Translations under genes and position numbers: made by a program
Shown: one piece after another, positions 35,273-37,030 of the stretch
Layout of the letters: the number at the start of each line of letters is the position of its first letter
How positions within the stretch are numbered: the stretch's first letter is position 1
Source: Chitinimonas sp. BJB300
GTDB lineage: Bacteria; Pseudomonadota; Gammaproteobacteria; Burkholderiales; Chitinimonadaceae
Direction: 5' to 3'
Length of the DNA: 37,030 bases
Assembly: GCF_002735695.1 (NCBI RefSeq)
Contig: NZ_PDZH01000038.1
Coordinates: 1 to 37,030 of the forward strand
Notes under the pieces: generated by a model
Told to the model about the DNA's origin: nothing
The model's input: the letters and a program-made list of their open reading frames with translations, nothing else
Databases searched by the model: none

Positions 35273-36584
35273 ACAATCCTTCGTCGAGCAAGGCGAGAAG
35301 GGTGTTGAACACCTGCTTTAATTCTGCGGCAGTAACGACATAGGGCGGCATCAGATAGATAGTATTGTTGATAGGTCTTAGTAGCACACCGCGTGCCAGC
35401 GCAGCCTCAAACAAACGGCCGGCGAAACCGATTTTTGTGTCGATGACGTCAAATGCCCAGATCATGCCGAGTTGCCGTGCGTTTTTTACGCGCGGATGCG
35501 CGGTGAGGTGGGCGAAATCTGGTGCGACCGTGGTGGCTTTTTGTCGGTTGGTGGCCAGGACATCGTTATCCTTGAAGATCTGCAGTACTTCCAGCGCTGC
35601 CCGACAGGCCAATGCATTGCCTGTGTAACTATGGCTATGTAAAAAGCCCAGACTTACATCATCTGCATAGAAAGCCGCATAGATTTCATCTGTGGTGAGC
35701 ACGGCTGACAGTGGCAGGTAGCCACCGGTAATACCTTTCGATAGGCATATGAAGTCTGGTTTGATATCGGCTTGCTCACAAGCGAACAAGGTGCCGGTAC
35801 GGCCAAAGCCAACGGCGATTTCGTCGGCGATCAGATGTACCTTGTATTCGTTGCAAAGCGCCCGAGCACGATGCAGATAGGCTGGGTGGTACATCGCCAT
35901 GCCGGCAGCGCCCTGGCAAAGGGGTTCGACGATAAAGGCTGCCAGATCGGCGGCATGGGTTTTGAACAATGCTTCCAGGCTATCAGCTGCCCGCCGTGCA
36001 TATGCCTCGGCGTTTTCGCCTGGTTCAGCCAATCGCCAGTCTGGCGACATGACGCGATGGGTTTGGCGTAAAAGTGGGGCATAGGTAGCGCTGAACAGGG
36101 GTACATCGGTGACGCTGAGCGCGCCCAGGGTTTCACCGTGATAACTGTTTTGCAGGCTGACAAATCCCGTTTTGCTGTCCTGCCCGTGGTTACGCCAGTA
36201 GTGGTAACTCATCTTCAGCGCAATTTCGGTGGCGCTGGCGCCATCCGAGCCATAAAACGCATGGCCTAATCCGGTCAGCTCACCCAGTTGTTCGGACAGC
36301 TCCACCACTGGCTTTTGGGTAAAACCGGCCAGGATCACGTGCTCCAAGGTATTCATCTGGTCCACCAACGCCGCATTGATGCGTGGGTTGGCATGTCCGA
36401 ACAGATTCACCCACCAGCTGCTGACGCCGTCCAGAAAGCGACGGCCTTCAAAATCAACCAGCCAGGCACCTTCGCCCCGTGCGATAGGTACGATGGGTAG
36501 CTGTTCGTGCTTTTTCATCTGCGTACACGGATGCCAGACGGCGCGGCGACTGCGAGCCAGCCAGTCCTGATTAGGTTGCTGCAT
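35268..36584 (-). CDS. bioA: Adenosylmethionine-8-amino-7-oxononanoate aminotransferase
   Basis: A PLP enzyme of biotin synthesis (KAPA to DAPA with SAM as donor), 438 residues. The N-terminal WHPCTQMKKHE and DGVSSWWVNLFGH are diagnostic for BioA. PLP-site residues are GSDGASATE (112-120), NSYHGET (146-152), IADEIAVGFGRTG (Asp254) and Lys283 (CLSKGITGGYL). I use ATG 36584, six bases after AAGGAG, not the extension to 36779. The last two codons, Ser and the TAG stop, come from the end of repeat copy D, so the native C-terminus may have been changed slightly. bioB, D and F are not in the window. Confidence 0.95.
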   Translation of the reverse strand: MQQPNQDWLARSRRAVWHPCTQMKKHEQLPIVPIARGEGAWLVDFEGRRFLDGVSSWWVNLFGHANPRINAALVDQMNTLEHVILAGFTQKPVVELSEQLGELTGLGHAFYGSDGASATEIALKMSYHYWRNHGQDSKTGFVSLQNSYHGETLGALSVTDVPLFSATYAPLLRQTHRVMSPDWRLAEPGENAEAYARRAADSLEALFKTHAADLAAFIVEPLCQGAAGMAMYHPAYLHRARALCNEYKVHLIADEIAVGFGRTGTLFACEQADIKPDFICLSKGITGGYLPLSAVLTTDEIYAAFYADDVSLGFLHSHSYTGNALACRAALEVLQIFKDNDVLATNRQKATTVAPDFAHLTAHPRVKNARQLGMIWAFDVIDTKIGFAGRLFEAALARGVLLRPINNTIYLMPPYVVTAAELKQVFNTLLALLDEGLS

Positions 36585-36748
36585 GTTTTCTCCTTGTATA
36601 GCAGGGCCTTTTACCTGCGGGTGGAAGCGTCGTAAATAAAGCGTTTCCCAGAGGCGTAGCGCTGGCGCTATCGTCGGTTGAATAAGCTGTGGATGGCTAG
36701 GTGTGTGTTTGAGTTCTGGTGCGGCATGGGGGGGCAGCTTTAATCGTC

Positions 36749-36765
36749 TAAGAACCTGTTCTAAA
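36749..36765. repeat. Solo end of the dispersed repeat
   Basis: CTAAGAACCTGTTCTAA matches the repeat terminus for 11 bases and then turns into its own complement (AGAACCTGTTCT is palindromic). It may be two repeat ends joined after loss of the core. It lies just before the insertion-sequence end. Confidence 0.45.
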
Positions 36766-36767
36766 TA

Positions 36768-36790
36768 GGACTTACGCAAAAGTCATCACC
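36768..36790 (-). mobile_element. Terminal inverted repeat of an insertion sequence
   Basis: GGACTTACGCAAAAGTCATC and the next bases stand between intergenic DNA and a transposase-like reading frame that ends 3 bp further in. This is the layout of an IS end. The other end lies outside the window, so length, family and target duplication cannot be given. Confidence 0.5.
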
Positions 36791-36793
36791 ACA

Positions 36794-37030
36794 TCAGGTT
36801 TTCTTGAGTTGTGCCCGCAGGTATTCATCGAGCAAACCGTGTTTGATTCTGTACAGGGTTTGACCCGCTTGTCTCGCCAATTGCGCCAAGCGAGTCCAGA
36901 CTAAATAACTGATGTTACGCAGTAGCTGCGAGAAGCAGCTGTAACTGATCATAAGCCGCGCGGGAGGCGTTGATCAGTAACTTGCGGCAAAGTGCGAATG
37001 GGTTCTTCTGCGTCTTGATGCTCAGGCATT
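36794..37030 (-). pseudogene. Transposase C-terminal part, frameshifted and cut by window edge
   Basis: Two overlapping minus-strand frames read like one protein. The upstream frame (37030 to a TAA at 36915-36917) gives CLSIKTQKNPFALCRKLLIN, then ASRAAYDQL. The downstream frame (36952 to a TGA at 36794-36796) gives NISYLVWTRLAQLARQAGQT, then LYRIKHGLLDEYLRAQLKKT. A one-base shift around 36920-36940 would join them. Arg/Lys-rich composition, short distance to the inverted repeat and position suggest a transposase, but I cannot name the IS family. The shift may be real decay, programmed, or a sequencing error. Confidence 0.5.

Noticed and set aside
36585-36779. N-terminal extension of bioA
   Set aside because: AAGGAG sits six bases before ATG 36584. 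The extension would run into the repeat remnant and IS end.

Overview
The window looks like chromosomal DNA of a betaproteobacterium, most likely a Neisseriales relative (inference). The basis is the family make-up and gene order: rph beside a PP2C phosphatase/Ser-Thr kinase pair, then yicC-gmk-rpoZ-spoT, then thiS-thiG-trmB, and a wrbA-DUF2069-birA-coaX-SPOR operon. No rRNA, tRNA, CRISPR array, phage or plasmid backbone was recognised.

Left part (1-5487): an open-frame fragment at the edge, a small lipoprotein, aquaporin Z, a single-domain globin with a TTG start, a small Cys-rich secreted protein, a P-loop kinase-like protein and betI. Next (5488-9688) is a two-component pair: a soluble hybrid histidine kinase with three FixL-like PAS domains, REC and HPt, followed 2 bp later by a REC/HD-GYP protein predicted to degrade c-di-GMP. 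A gene-poor, repeat-rich stretch follows (9.7-11.85 kb). It holds a possible double-glycine-leader peptide and a small secreted protein.

The glycine-betaine block (11850-16994) has betA and betB on the minus strand and a BCCT transporter on the plus strand. A candidate BetI operator lies in the betB promoter. The regulator gene betI is about 7 kb away, with the signalling genes and repeats in between. The core block (17006-27183) covers a small 2OG-Fe(II) oxygenase, rph, PP2C and kinase, yicC, gmk, rpoZ, spoT, thiS, thiG and trmB. The right part carries an outer-membrane barrel protein, the five-gene wrbA-to-SPOR operon in which every junction is a 4-bp overlap, a YihY-family membrane protein, a PilZ-like protein of 527 residues, bioA, and the broken end of an insertion sequence at the window edge.

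A MITE-like repeat of about 145 bp with 20-bp terminal inverted repeats occurs in four near-complete copies (9924, 18171, 28193, 35128), plus fragments and one element that shares the ends but not the core. One copy supplies the stop codon of bioA. The most interesting signals are this repeat family, the triple FixL-like PAS kinase with heme-ligand-type His and Arg at exact 128-residue spacing, the possible double-glycine peptide, and an Ala in place of the P-loop Ser/Thr in guanylate kinase. All calls come from reading the sequence; no database search was possible.
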